From the NCBI GenBank assembly GCA_020747065.1, contig JAGMVK010000005.1, positions 1,302,001 through 1,366,000 on the forward strand: a DNA stretch of 64,000 nt, in the 5' to 3' direction. The first letter of the stretch is position 1, and each line of letters starts with the position of its first letter. The stretch is from Cadophora sp. MPI-SDFR-AT-0126. Its lineage: Eukaryota; Ascomycota; Leotiomycetes; Helotiales; Ploettnerulaceae. This document shows positions 1-10,687 of this stretch, piece by piece. Below the pieces are notes generated by a model. The model saw only the letters and a program-made list of their open reading frames with translations, was not told the origin of the DNA and did not search any database. The position numbers and the translations under genes are program-made.

Positions 1-1157
1 CATCCTCTCAACTTCTCAATATCACGGCCAACCTTCATGATATAAAACAAATATCCATCAACATCAAACTATTGCCCCGCACTATTGCCATTGATGTAAG
101 CCTCTCGATGGCGCGAACGGCTTTTTTACATTTTAATATTTCCTAGTCTGGTGAAGTCAGATCTATTTCAGGACGGAGGTCGTTCCCGAGGTCACCAAGA
201 TTTGCCAGACAGCCAGTTCACTTCATATTACAGCATCAACTTGATTCGCGTCGGAAGCGAATAATTGAGCCTCCAGCCTGCTAGCAGCCTTGATCCGATG
301 TTCTTGTTCCTGTGGCCGGCGCACCTGAGTGGCTGCAGTTGTTCTCGAAGTTCATTCTACGCGCCCAGGTTCGTGAGGGTTGCCGCTGCGGGGATGTCAT
401 TCGCGGGTGCAAGCTGCACGTCAGCGCCAATCACACCAACCTCCCATTCTGCTGCCACACATCTCGCGCGCGCCATTCGAGGACCCTCGATGCTAATTTT
501 GGCTACAGAGATTGTTTCACGGCCATGGTTCGCATAACGGCCCAATGCAGGCTCTCATTGGCTGCCATCTCTCGTATGGCGAAGTCTACATTGGCAATAG
601 CATGGTAAACCTCTCCGGGTCCTGCTTGTTTGGGCATGCCCCTCCACGCAGCACTCCACGCACGTCGCTTGGAGGGGGGCCAGCACGTTGCAGCACATCG
701 CAACATGAGGAGACGAAGGGCAGCAGATTCGGCCCAGTGGGCGCATCTAGCTGCTCCTTGCCCTGCTTCCACTCATTGCTGCAAACCCAATCCGGGACCC
801 GATAGCCAATTCCAAGCCTCTGTCTGACTCTTAGCGCTAGCCAGTAAAATGCTCGCGCCGATATCTCGAGCTCGTTGCTGTATAAACATCTATGCCACCC
901 GCAAAACTTGTGTGGGTTACTACTTTCTTGTCATCTCATTTCTGTCCCGCAGTGTTGTCGCCGTCGCTGTTGTTTTCTTGTTTTTGAAGTCTTCGTTGAT
1001 CGAAGCAGTCTATCGTTTATAGTCGTTTCCTATCTCTCTTACCATACCATACTACCTTTTAATTACCCGGCGCTGGTCGTCCCCATTATCCGAAAATACT
1101 TTCTTATCGAGCAGAAGCCAACAGCGTATTCACCCGGCGCTCACTGCATCGACAAAA
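1..1157. other. Left-edge intergenic and 5' region
   Basis: No coding region could be supported on either strand; the open frames here are short and mutually overlapping. The right part is the presumed promoter and long pyrimidine-rich 5' leader of the methyltransferase-domain gene starting at 1158. An upstream ATG at 849 opens a 57-codon frame ending at 1022, but it lies before the TATA-like element, so it is probably not in the main transcript. Confidence 0.5.
881..887 (+). promoter_or_regulatory. TATA-like element upstream of methyltransferase-domain gene
   Basis: TATAAAC sits 271 bases before the ATG at 1158 and is followed by a T/C-rich tract typical of fungal transcription start regions. 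Assignment rests on motif and position only. Confidence 0.35.
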
Positions 1158-3983
1158 ATGGGTACTTTAGATCTACTTCCGTCTACAACTTACAGGCCAC
1201 CGTCGCCTGGGCAGGCCCGCAGGCGACGCAGGTCACTAAATACAATAGTGGAGGTTGACGACGAGGAGTCTACGCGAGGTTCTTCATTTATAGAAGTTCA
1301 CAGGGGCCGAGATGTATCTCCATCATCCAAAATGGCAAGCTGGCTCTCCCCACTCAGTGACCACTTTCCCACCCCTCGAGGCAACCATTTCATGTCCGCA
1401 CCTATTCCACAATCCGACGACTCTTCAGATGCTGGCAGCATCTCTCCATCACCATCCTCAGCCCCATGGACTCGCGACAGCTACACAACCGAGGCTACTG
1501 AATTCGACGATCTCTACGATGTTTCTTCGGACGAAGAGACAAGAAGAAGGAAGAATATTGTTCGAAGAAATAGTGCTCGGCAAGCAACCAAGTCCAACAG
1601 ATTATCTGCTGATTCAAGCACGACTAGAAGTTCTCGAACTTCTCTCCCTGCTCTTGTCATTCCATCAGCGCAGTCTCAAGGTGACCCATGGCCAGGAGTT
1701 GCGGCTTTCAAACTCTTGACTTCACCGGTCCCACCTACACCACCCCCGAAGGTCCCAATGTCTCCAGCGATCTTCTCCTATCTCCAATCACAGGAAGTTC
1801 CATCTTGCTCTGCTCCACCATCTCTAGATGGCAGTTTTACTTCTGACCAAATGGCTCAGATGTCTGCTCCGCCAACTCCAGATATGGGTAATGGCAGTGA
1901 AGCAGATGGAAATGAATGGGGAATGGGTGTCCAACTTCAACCGGCTGCTATGGCTACACTGCAGGCACTTTCCGGAGGAGATTATGTGTTCGAGCAACAA
2001 ACTGAACAAGTCATTGAGTTGACTCACATTACTCCAGAAGTCTCGCCGGCACGAGAGATGCAGCAGAGTCTCCCACCGCTCGTCACCAGCATCCACCGCA
2101 ATGATTCGATTGTTCTTTCACCAGAACAGCAGAGATCCATGAATAGTCTCACTCGATTGGAAATCCCATCTCCAGGAGGCTTCTTCTCTGCTCTCTCTCC
2201 TGGTGCACGCCACACATGGCATCTGGTTGCTTGCACTCCAGAATCAGCTCACCCACCTTCGTCAACCACGGCTGAGCATTTTTACAAGACTCCATGGACT
2301 TCGGCTCCCGTAGAGCGCATTGTTGAAGTCTCAGAAAGCTCCGAAACCATGTCCGATGGCCTCCCAACCGCGAGACCTACTTTAGCTCAACTCAATCTGA
2401 CTTCTCGCCCAGAACTCAAGCACGAGGATTCTGACGAGACGATTACCGGACTGAACATTTTCTCTCCTATGGATGAGGAAATCGTCGCAGACGAAATCCT
2501 TACCGACTACGCCGCTGGTTATGCCGAGAAGTTGAACGATGTTTCCGTGGCCAATTTGGATCGAACTAGCATGTGGTTGACAGCTCAGTCTTCATACCTT
2601 TCCGAGCTCATCAATCCGACCGAGGAACACGACGACGAGGCTACTCTTCTTAAGCGCGCTGCAAGCACAAAGAGTCAGAGCCAAGTCGAAGACTCTCCAC
2701 CGCGCAAGACTGTCCGATTCTCCGAGGTTGTTTCTACGTCTACTGACATCGCTTGCCCACTTCCAAAAGTTACTCGCCAAGAGTCAGCATATTACCGTGC
2801 CTTCCAACACTTTGTTGCTCGCTCAAGATACAGAGATACCTTCATTCACCGCCTTCCACGATTTGAAGCTCTCCAAGCTCAACGTATCTCATTCCCTGCT
2901 GCTCATCGAGCTCAGCTTCTTGGCAAATACCAACTCAGTGTCGTTCCAATGAGTGCCAAGCGCCGTCTGTCAGCCAACGTTGCTCGTGGTGATGAAATCG
3001 CCCCTGAGGATCCCGAGAAGCTCAAGCGCGACAGAGAATTTGAAGCTTCAACTCAGATGGCCGCTGCAAACTGGAACGTCATGGCTGTCAAACTTCTCAA
3101 TGGCGGTCGCTTAATCGCTGCTCCAGTTGCTAAGCGCCTTGCTCGCTTATCATCCATGGGTCCAAAGATGGATGGTACACCTCGCGATCGCGCTCGCATT
3201 CTTGATCTCGGAGGCCAAGCGACTTGTGACTGGGCATGGCACTGTGCTACCGAGTACCCAAATACAAAGGTGTACACCATTACCACCAAAGCCCTTCGCC
3301 AACTCTCCAACTCCAACATTCGCGGTCCAAAGAACCACCGCAATGTAGCTGTTGAGCGTCTCGTCAAGTTGCCATTCAAGGACAACCAATTTGATCTTAT
3401 CTCCGCCCGAGAGATCTACACCATCTTGAGAGAGCAAGCACCAAACGGTCAAGACGAGTGGGATGCGTGCTTGAAGGAATGCATGCGTGTGCTAAAGCCT
3501 GGTGGATATCTCGAGTTCAGCGTCATGGATTCGGATATCGTCAACGCCGGTCCTCTTGGCCTCGCTAAGAGCGTCGAATTTGGCTTCAACCTGAAGACTC
3601 TCGGCTACGATCCCACCCCTACCAAGCTCTTCATCTCCCGTCTCAATGCGGCGGGTTTCGTCAACATTAAGAGAGCATGGGTATTCCTCCCTATGGGAGT
3701 AGCACCAAGGAAGGAGAAGGATTTGTCGGTCATCAAGAGGGACAGTATGGGAGTTGAGGTTAGCCTTGAGTTGGAGGCTATGGTTACAGGCAGCACTGAT
3801 AATGCTGCTAGCATTTGCGGTATTGTCGGCGGTTGGGCATGGGAGAAATGGGTTGAGAGATGTGCGGTTCAGACTGGTGCTGGTGAGGGAAGAGCTGCGG
3901 GTGTGCCTGAGGTATTGGAGGAGGGGAGAGCTTGTGGTGGTGGATGGAGGACCGTTAGTGGTTGGGCCAGGAAGCCTTTGTGA
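1158..3983 (+). CDS. SAM-dependent methyltransferase-domain protein with long disordered N-terminus
   Basis: A single uninterrupted frame of 941 residues starting at the first in-frame ATG (context aaaaATGG). Residues 1 to about 550 are Ser/Pro/Thr-rich, low complexity and probably disordered. The C-terminal third carries a class I methyltransferase fold: the SAM-binding motif I LDLGG around residue 682, an acidic FDLIS segment around 745, and a post-motif LKPGGYLEF around 780. The same arrangement occurs in a family of large fungal proteins of unknown substrate. The extreme C-terminus is Gly/Trp/Arg-rich. The substrate cannot be told from sequence; small molecule, lipid and protein are all possible. 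There is no biosynthetic gene next door, which argues against a secondary-metabolite role. Confidence 0.85.
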   Translation: MGTLDLLPSTTYRPPSPGQARRRRRSLNTIVEVDDEESTRGSSFIEVHRGRDVSPSSKMASWLSPLSDHFPTPRGNHFMSAPIPQSDDSSDAGSISPSPSSAPWTRDSYTTEATEFDDLYDVSSDEETRRRKNIVRRNSARQATKSNRLSADSSTTRSSRTSLPALVIPSAQSQGDPWPGVAAFKLLTSPVPPTPPPKVPMSPAIFSYLQSQEVPSCSAPPSLDGSFTSDQMAQMSAPPTPDMGNGSEADGNEWGMGVQLQPAAMATLQALSGGDYVFEQQTEQVIELTHITPEVSPAREMQQSLPPLVTSIHRNDSIVLSPEQQRSMNSLTRLEIPSPGGFFSALSPGARHTWHLVACTPESAHPPSSTTAEHFYKTPWTSAPVERIVEVSESSETMSDGLPTARPTLAQLNLTSRPELKHEDSDETITGLNIFSPMDEEIVADEILTDYAAGYAEKLNDVSVANLDRTSMWLTAQSSYLSELINPTEEHDDEATLLKRAASTKSQSQVEDSPPRKTVRFSEVVSTSTDIACPLPKVTRQESAYYRAFQHFVARSRYRDTFIHRLPRFEALQAQRISFPAAHRAQLLGKYQLSVVPMSAKRRLSANVARGDEIAPEDPEKLKRDREFEASTQMAAANWNVMAVKLLNGGRLIAAPVAKRLARLSSMGPKMDGTPRDRARILDLGGQATCDWAWHCATEYPNTKVYTITTKALRQLSNSNIRGPKNHRNVAVERLVKLPFKDNQFDLISAREIYTILREQAPNGQDEWDACLKECMRVLKPGGYLEFSVMDSDIVNAGPLGLAKSVEFGFNLKTLGYDPTPTKLFISRLNAAGFVNIKRAWVFLPMGVAPRKEKDLSVIKRDSMGVEVSLELEAMVTGSTDNAASICGIVGGWAWEKWVERCAVQTGAGEGRAAGVPEVLEEGRACGGGWRTVSGWARKPL

Positions 3984-4600
3984 ATTGCTGGGAATTGATG
4001 GGGTGGAGTTTTGGTTCTTTGGAATTGGCCGATGGAGTGGATGAGAGGGTACGAAAAGATCTGATGATGGGGTTCTGGATGAACATGGAGATATGGAAAT
4101 GACGGATTGGACGGGATTTGGTTGTGATTACAATAGATTAGCAAGTTGTAATAATCTGGCGTTGAATAGGATGAGCGTGTTGATGATCACTCTTGGGGTT
4201 TCATTTGTCCATCTCTACTCTGCGCACATAGCTAGATAATGGATCAGGTTAACCTCACTTACCTCGTCTTCATATGTGACCTTGCCTGTGCCTTGACCTA
4301 AGGTCACTTATGAAAGGTGGAGACTGTACATACCTATTTCCAAAACATGAGCATTTATCTAGAACTATTTCGCAATATTCAAAACCTTTTATTTTCCACT
4401 CTGAACCAAAGAATAGAGAAACAAGCATAATAATTTCAAATCCCAAAAGAACAACATTACTCCCTATGCAAAACACCCCAAACCCAAAACAATATCCAAG
4501 CTTTCATCCTCTTCTCCGACCCCTTCTTCCTTTCTTCCCTCTCTTTCACCATCGTCAGCCTTGTATCCTCTCAATACTCTCCCTCGTCCCTACCTTAAGC
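3984..4600. other. Intergenic region between convergent genes
   Basis: This is the 3' flank shared by the methyltransferase-domain gene (+) and the amidoligase gene (-). A pyrimidine-rich tract runs from about 4500 to 4590. No gene was seen. Confidence 0.5.
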
Positions 4601-6240
4601 CTATGAATCGCGAACAACGTCCTGCGGCGGCACCTCATCATCAAGCCTATCATTCTCATTCCCCTTCCTATACGCCATCCACCTCCCCACCCTCTCCTCC
4701 CAATACCTAACCGCCTCCTCACTCAACTCCATATCCCTCATGAGATCAAAAACATCAATCCTATTCCTCTCCCACCGCCCATCAGGCAACCTCACATCCC
4801 CCCAGTTCTTCACACGGAAACGCTCCGGATCAGCAGCGTACAGGTGCGCGAGCCGGACAATCCCGATGCAGAAATCAACCCAGTGGTTTATATCCTCGGC
4901 GTTTAGCGATCCTTTGGCTTGTCTGAACTCGACAGTTTGAGGGAGATCAGGTGTGCGCATTAGGTATGTGAGATTAACTTGTCGGTCCTTATCCCCAAGA
5001 GCTCTATTGATTTTCTCTCTCCCGCCAGCGCGAGGAGTTCGTGGCCAGTTGAGCAGCGCCACGACGTCCATGTCGGAATACTTACTCAACCCAGCGCGGA
5101 TTTGAGGGATACTGGCTTTCTGGCTGATGGCTGCGGTGGAGCAGTCGACGCCTAGACATTCGTCTATTGTAGTCTTGATTGTAGGACCGACCAGTCTATT
5201 GGGGAATATGTTCTCCAGGTTTTCTTTCATGAAACCGAGTCTGTTGCTGGAGAACTGGTACTCGGTGTTTGGATGACCGGGACGTCGGCAGGGGGGATGG
5301 AGGCGTGCGATTTCCTCCTCGTAGACAAGGAGGATTAGAGCGAGGGATCGCCAGACTTTGGCTTTGTGGTATTCGGCGTCGTCTTCGTTCATGTTGAGGT
5401 CTCGTTGGAATTCAGCGGCGGAGGGGCCTTGGACGTGGACGTGGAGGCCGCATTGGTTGGTTATGAATGAGCCGGTTTCAGTGGCTTCTTTGCGAGTGAG
5501 GGCGTTGACTATTTCTGAGATTCGGACTTTGTCGTGAGGAGTGTTGGAGTTGAGAATGGGCGATACCCTAGATGAACGAATTAGCAATTGCTGAGTCAAG
5601 AGAGTGTTTGGGACAGTATGGTTTATTTCTTATGAAATCGAGATACTTAAAGAAGGGGAACACAAATCGGGCTCCCCGGTACCTACAACTCAACTCCAAG
5701 CGAGTCCCAATTATCGGGCTGTACTCTTTTATCTGGAAGCCAGTTCTGAATATTCTTCGATCCGACACCACAAACTGAGTGGTCTTTAGTAATCTTCCAC
5801 TGTTTCTTGTTATCCCAATTCAACTTCTTCTTATTATCCATGTCCAGCGTATCCAAAATATTTAGATCCCTTGATGCACTCGGTACCGCAAAAGCCGGGA
5901 TATTCTGCTTCAGGATATTCGCAACAATCTGTAGCGGCTCTTTCTTCCACGGATTGAGCTTCTCATGTGTAAATGGATCCTGGATATTGGATTCGATACC
6001 CCAGCTATTGTAGATCTTGTTCGGCGAGAATATTGGATTGACTCTGCTGAATCTCTGGAGTGCTCTTACGCTATAAGGCAGGTTCTTGACGACTTTGTAT
6101 TCTCCATCGCTGGGAAATACTATTAGGTCTTCGTGGAATGCAAATACGAGTTCTAGTTCTACGCCGTAGGTTAAGTTGTTGGTGCTTAATGTACGGGGAG
6201 GTTCTAAAGGCTCTGGTTCTGAGCTAGAGTCACTTGACAT
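4601..6240 (-). CDS. Fungal amidoligase-family protein
   Basis: Two exons, 6240-5687 and 5567-4601. The 119-bp intron has a GTAGGT donor and a CTAG acceptor and restores the frame, giving 506 residues. The protein matches the putative amidoligase family (COOH-NH2 ligase superfamily related to glutamine synthetase and ATP-grasp ligases). It has an N-terminal GVELELVF with the metal- or ATP-binding ExE pair at residues 28 and 30, CGLHVHV at 224-230, and a TVEFRQAKG segment followed by a helical WVDFC region towards the C-terminus. Family members are proposed to form amide bonds on peptides or small molecules; fungal members are uncharacterised. No signal peptide or membrane span is seen, so it is probably cytosolic. 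All three family motifs are intact, so it should be active. Substrate unknown. Confidence 0.8.
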
Positions 6241-6785
6241 TCTGGCAGAGTCTGTTGCAAGGAAGCTTCAGTGTGATCTAATACAATGATAAGGTACACT
6301 GGAGAAAGTAGTAACTGAGATCACCCATATTGAAGAACACGGGCATGGAAACGAAGAGCACTCCTTGACATCCATTGTTCGTTACACATTGAGAAATATT
6401 AGGAGGATTGCAATGACCGGATCCGGCTGACATGTCGACCTAGGCGAGATGGTTGCAGAGTCAATAAAGAACAAGTACTATACGCAAATATCAAAGACAA
6501 GAGTAAGCAAACAAAGTATGCGGTACTTGTTGGGAGGAGAACGACGAACAGATGCGGGATTCTGTGCAATGCTTCGAGACTAAGTTGTCAGGGCTTGAAG
6601 CTAGTATGTCCATTTAGACTTGCGTACAGCTGATACAAGCCAATGGGAATCGGCATAGAAGCAGCACGACTCGGAACTGCTTGCGAGGACAAGTTGAACC
6701 ATGAGCTCCGCAACCCATGGACCGGCTGCTGGACAAAATGGTATTGAATCAGTATAACTCCGAAGACAGTAAATCCATTCCTTCA
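6241..6785. other. Intergenic region
   Basis: Promoter side of the amidoligase gene and 3' flank of the SH3BGR-like gene. No coding region or repeat was seen. Confidence 0.5.
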
Positions 6786-7820
6786 TCAATCCTCCTCAGA
6801 CGAAGAATCATCTTCCTCGTCCTCCTCGTCTTCCTCTGGGATTTTCTCCTCCTCTTCAATCTTCTTGATCTCCTCTGCTGAAGCTCCAGAAACAGAAGAT
6901 CCTCTGTGAGTCAAGATCGGTGGATTGACATCCGTTGGTCTCCAGGTGGTAGAAGTTGGTGACTGTATTGACTCGATTTTGTCGATTGAGTTTCGTGGTG
7001 TGTGTTTCTTGTCAGGGGTCCCTTTCCAAGCTGTTGAAGTGGGCGATTGAAGGTATGCTAAGCTCTCGACGGATTGTGTTTCCGTCGATTTCTCCGACTT
7101 CTTTTCGACGGCAATGGGAGCTGGAATAGCCTTCTCTGCCTCGCTTGTCGCCTTTGGCTCCTTCGAATCCTTAGATTCTTTTGGTGCTTCTGCTTGTCCA
7201 ACACCACTGAATGTCTCCACGGCTTTCTTCTTGACCTCCTTTGCCTTCTGCGCGGCTTGCTGGCCAATTTCTCTTAGAGCTAGGGCAGGGCCAGTCTCTG
7301 TGATAGGTGATTTCGCAGTCTCGGGAGCTTTTGATGTTTCTGGAATCGAGGACTCGGGCTTCTTGTTCTCCTGGGAAACTGGTGCCTTCGCCGGCGTAGC
7401 CATCGTTTTGGGTAGGACCTTAGCTACTGGGGCTCCGGGAACAGGGACGATAGTGACATGTTGCTTCAACTCTCCATATTCGTTCCAGTCCTCGACTTCT
7501 ACAAGATCCTAGCCTAGTCAGCGATTGCATATGTGTCCCAAAGGGCGGTATCTTACTCCCACAACAAGGCCCATCTGTACGAGTCCTGGTATCTTCCTCT
7601 GCCGTCCAGATTCATCTTTCCCAGCTCTCCGGCCCCAGAGCATGCGTGCCTTCTCATCTGTAGCAATATCGATTGCCTTGAACGGGATGCGATTTGCCTT
7701 CAGAATTGTCTCCATGCGCGAGGTAGCGGTGACGATGTGCGAGGAGCCAGAGGTGAGGGACGTGTAGAGGTACAGCGCGGGGTCGTTGGAGTATGTTGAC
7801 TTTGGGGCGGATTCGGACAT
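6786..7820 (-). CDS. SH3BGR-type thioredoxin-fold protein with acidic tail
   Basis: Two exons, 7820-7557 and 7508-6786, split by a 48-bp intron (GTAAGA donor, CTAG acceptor, phase 0), giving 328 residues. Residues 15 to about 105 form a thioredoxin or glutaredoxin-like fold of the SH3-binding glutamic-acid-rich family: a YLYTSLTSGS strand-helix, a segment with KANRIPFKAIDIATDEKARM, and an IPGLVQMG strand. The fold continues into exon 2 with DWNEYGEL. The CxxC redox centre is absent, as in SH3BGR proteins, so a binding role is more likely than disulfide exchange. The rest is Lys/Glu/Pro/Ser-rich and probably disordered. It contains two near-identical QSPTST segments and ends in a run of Glu, Asp and Ser. 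Partner unknown. Confidence 0.8.
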
Positions 7821-8249
7821 TTTGGCTTGTTTGCTATTGTTTTTGCTGCTGTGCGCTGCTTGTGAGTATGTACCGGACTTCGAAGAGGATATTAGGTGAT
7901 GCTCGTGGTCTTGTCGGTGTCGGTCGAGCTATCTGTTTCAGTGTGTGTTGTCTGAGAATCGGATTCCCTTAGAGTGGCCGCGGTTGAATAGGGAAGGCCA
8001 TGCCATCTAGGACCCGCCCAACACAGAGAGAGGTGGTGTGTTGTGATATCATGACTGTGCAAACACTATTCACAGCTCACAATAACCAATTTCGGGCAGA
8101 ATATATTTCACGATTGGCTCACATATAACAGCTGCCAGTAATGCATACATATCCTGGCACAGATGTTGTCCCCTGTTATCGTCTCCTTATCTGGAAAGAT
8201 TGGCAGGAGGATAGCGCCTCGGCTTAATTTTCTTGTGTCCCAACGCTCC
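7821..8249. other. Intergenic region
   Basis: This is the upstream flank of the SH3BGR-like gene, running into the 5' end of the lyase pseudogene. No other gene was seen, and no start codon for the relic could be found here. Confidence 0.45.
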
Positions 8250-9935
8250 CCAAACAGGAGCTCGAGCTCTCCGTGAGCTAGAAGTGAAGGTCATATTTGG
8301 CTTTATCGGAATACCAGTCGTACATATCGTACAAGAAGTTATTGCCCTTGGCATTCGCGTGGTGGTATTTTGAAACGAACAGGCAGCTAGCTGCGTAGCA
8401 ATGGTTTATGAATACTCTACTGGACGGCCTGGTGTTGGCCTGGCAGTGGGCGGTCGCGGAGTATTGCATGCAATGGCAGGATTTGGCAATGTATCTGTGA
8501 ATGCTTTCACTTTGCTTTCTCTGGCTGGGTCAAGTGAAACTCACCTGGTCAAGGGATCTTTTCGGGAAATGGATATCATATCTCTCCTGACACCTCCTAC
8601 GAAGATATCCATTCGAACCACCAAAGATTCGATTCTTCAACCGTTCATGGATTCATACGGAACGTCATAATATGGCCGAGGACGGCCGGCATTTGATTGT
8701 TTACCTACAGATGTGGTTCTTGAGAGGAAGAGGAGAAGTCCGCAGGTATCGTCCCCAAAGCACCAATGGCTGGATCCGATCCGGAAATACCAAAACTCGA
8801 TGTGTAGCTCCTCAAGTCGGCCAAAGCGCTTCTTGTTGTGGTTGGAAAATGGGTTGCATACGCCTAGGTGGAAGTTTATTATCCAGACCAGGGGCAAGGG
8901 CGTGCTGCCGATTCCCATCTCCCGAGTGCCGCTTCTACAGAATTCGTAGCTCTGAAAGGCGCTGACATCGTCTTGGTGCTTGGTGCTAGATTGAAGTGAA
9001 TCGTCCAATACGGCGAGGAGCCAAACTGGAGTGCAAGAGTCAAAATCATTCAAGTCGACATATCGGCAGAGAGACTAGGTAAGAACAACGGTGATACTGC
9101 ACTTGGAATCATCGGAGAAATCAATGTCGCCGTTTCTTAATTAAGTCATGCTCTCAGGAATTGGCCGTTCGATACATCCTCGGACTATTTTAGAGCCATC
9201 AAGTTGAGCACAATCAAGAACGAGGCAAAAGCCACCAAAGCAACAAATAGAGATTCGATACCATTGGACTATTCAAGAATTTTCAATGGGATCAAGGAAG
9301 CACTTCGTCAATTGGCACTGCCAGAAGATGATGGCATCGTCTACGTCTCCTAAGGAGCAATCACAATGGACATCTCGCGAAACTTCCTGCCCATGAGACA
9401 TCCCAGACTTCGTCTTGATGCCGGGACTTACGCCACGATGGGAGTCAGTCAAGGCTACATGATGGCAGCTCACTACACATACAACCTTCCTCCACCGGAA
9501 CTTTCATCTGGACCCAGTTCTTCTCGAAAAGAAGAAAGTATGTCTGGAAGGTGATTCCACGTTGGGCTTCTGCCTGGCAGATGGTGAGACCATATCCAGG
9601 TACAGGACGGATATTCTGAGCTTCGTCAACAATGGGGTAATGTATCACAGCGATAGCGATGAATCTGATATTCGGCTCAATATGCAACAAAAGACCATAA
9701 AGGGCAGCCCGTAAGGTGGACTCAGAAGCTGTAGTCTGGGTTGGGAGGCGGGGTATGAGAGAATCACAGAAAAGTGTGGAGGGCCAGGCCACCTTCTTCT
9801 TACGCCAGAAGATCTGACACGAGCTGCCGAATGTGGTTCAGAAGTGGAGGTAGCTGTAGTGTTTAACGACATGATTGAGTCTGGAACGATCCAGAAGCTT
9901 GCAAGTCACATCAATCTATTCTTTCCCAGACAGCT
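8250..9935 (+). pseudogene. Broken 2-hydroxyacyl-CoA lyase / oxalyl-CoA decarboxylase gene
   Basis: Fragments in shifting frames on the + strand line up, in order and over nearly the full length, with the thiamine-diphosphate enzyme family of HACL1 and oxalyl-CoA decarboxylase. The N-terminal PYR domain reads VKVIFGFIGIPVV (about 8287) and then GRPGVGLAVGGRGVLHAMAG (about 8428). The middle domain reads ADIVLVLGARL (about 8962) and VKIIQVDISAERLG (about 9040). The C-terminal PP domain has MDISRN (9366), RLDAGTYATMGV (about 9411), then CLEGDS and GWEAGYERI. In-frame stops lie at about 8380 (TGA where the family has Arg), 8668 (TAA) and 8817 (TAG). At least three frame changes are also present, and no start codon is seen. 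In life the enzyme cleaves 2-hydroxyacyl-CoA or oxalyl-CoA, often in peroxisomes. Clearly non-functional here. Confidence 0.85.
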
Positions 9936-10687
9936 GAGAATTGGGTCAGTCTGCGGTAGGGCTGATTTCTCGCTTATTGGGAATTTGCTTGGCAAAACAA
10001 TTCGAAGACAAACAAACAAAGAAGACAAAGGCCAAGCTACGAATGGACGAAGCTTTCTGGATATGGGGGTCAAGGTAAGGATCTGTGGCGTGACTGTGCA
10101 TTTCAGATAATGGCAGACGCCACGTATACACTGCAAAGCCAAGATCTAGAAGTTCATTGTAGAATACCATCATTCTGGAAAGCTTTGCAGGCTATGTTTC
10201 ATATGTTTTTCTCTCCAAAATTTCCGTTTTATGGGCCTTTGGGGTTCTGGGTGAGGGTTCATGCGAAGGTCCGCATCCGACAAGTCTCTGTGAAGGCATT
10301 CCCATCTACTAGTGTTTCCAGAGGAAAATCTGAAGTTGTCCTCTCTTCTCCGCTCAATTGAAAAAGGCAGCAAAAACTTCATGTCTCCTCTCTCGCAACA
10401 CACCATTCACTCTCCACAGCTTTCACTTCCCTCTACCCATTGGCAATTGGCAATTGCTACATATTCATATCTCATTAGGAGGTGCCATGTGCATCATCCC
10501 TCGAAGAAAATCCTGTCGAAGACACAAGGATCCGCCAAAAACCGCAAGAACCGTCCACTGCCCATATCAGTCTTCTGAACCACAAAACAGTCCGATTCCT
10601 CCTCACTACATCTCCAAAAGAACCAAAGCCACCAAGTCTACCAAATACACCAAGGACAGCCAGCCTCAACCATCCGCAACCTCAACC
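9936..10687. other. Intergenic region
   Basis: Between the lyase relic and the unrecognised charged protein. The frame of the downstream gene stays open upstream to about 10358 with an extra ATG at 10487, but the residues there show no protein-like bias and the ATG at 10688 has the better context. No other feature was seen. Confidence 0.4.

Noticed and set aside
8250..9935. RIP as the cause of the lyase pseudogene
   Set aside because: Indels and mixed substitutions dominate by eye; base composition is not strongly A/T-shifted. A computed RIP index would be needed to be sure.
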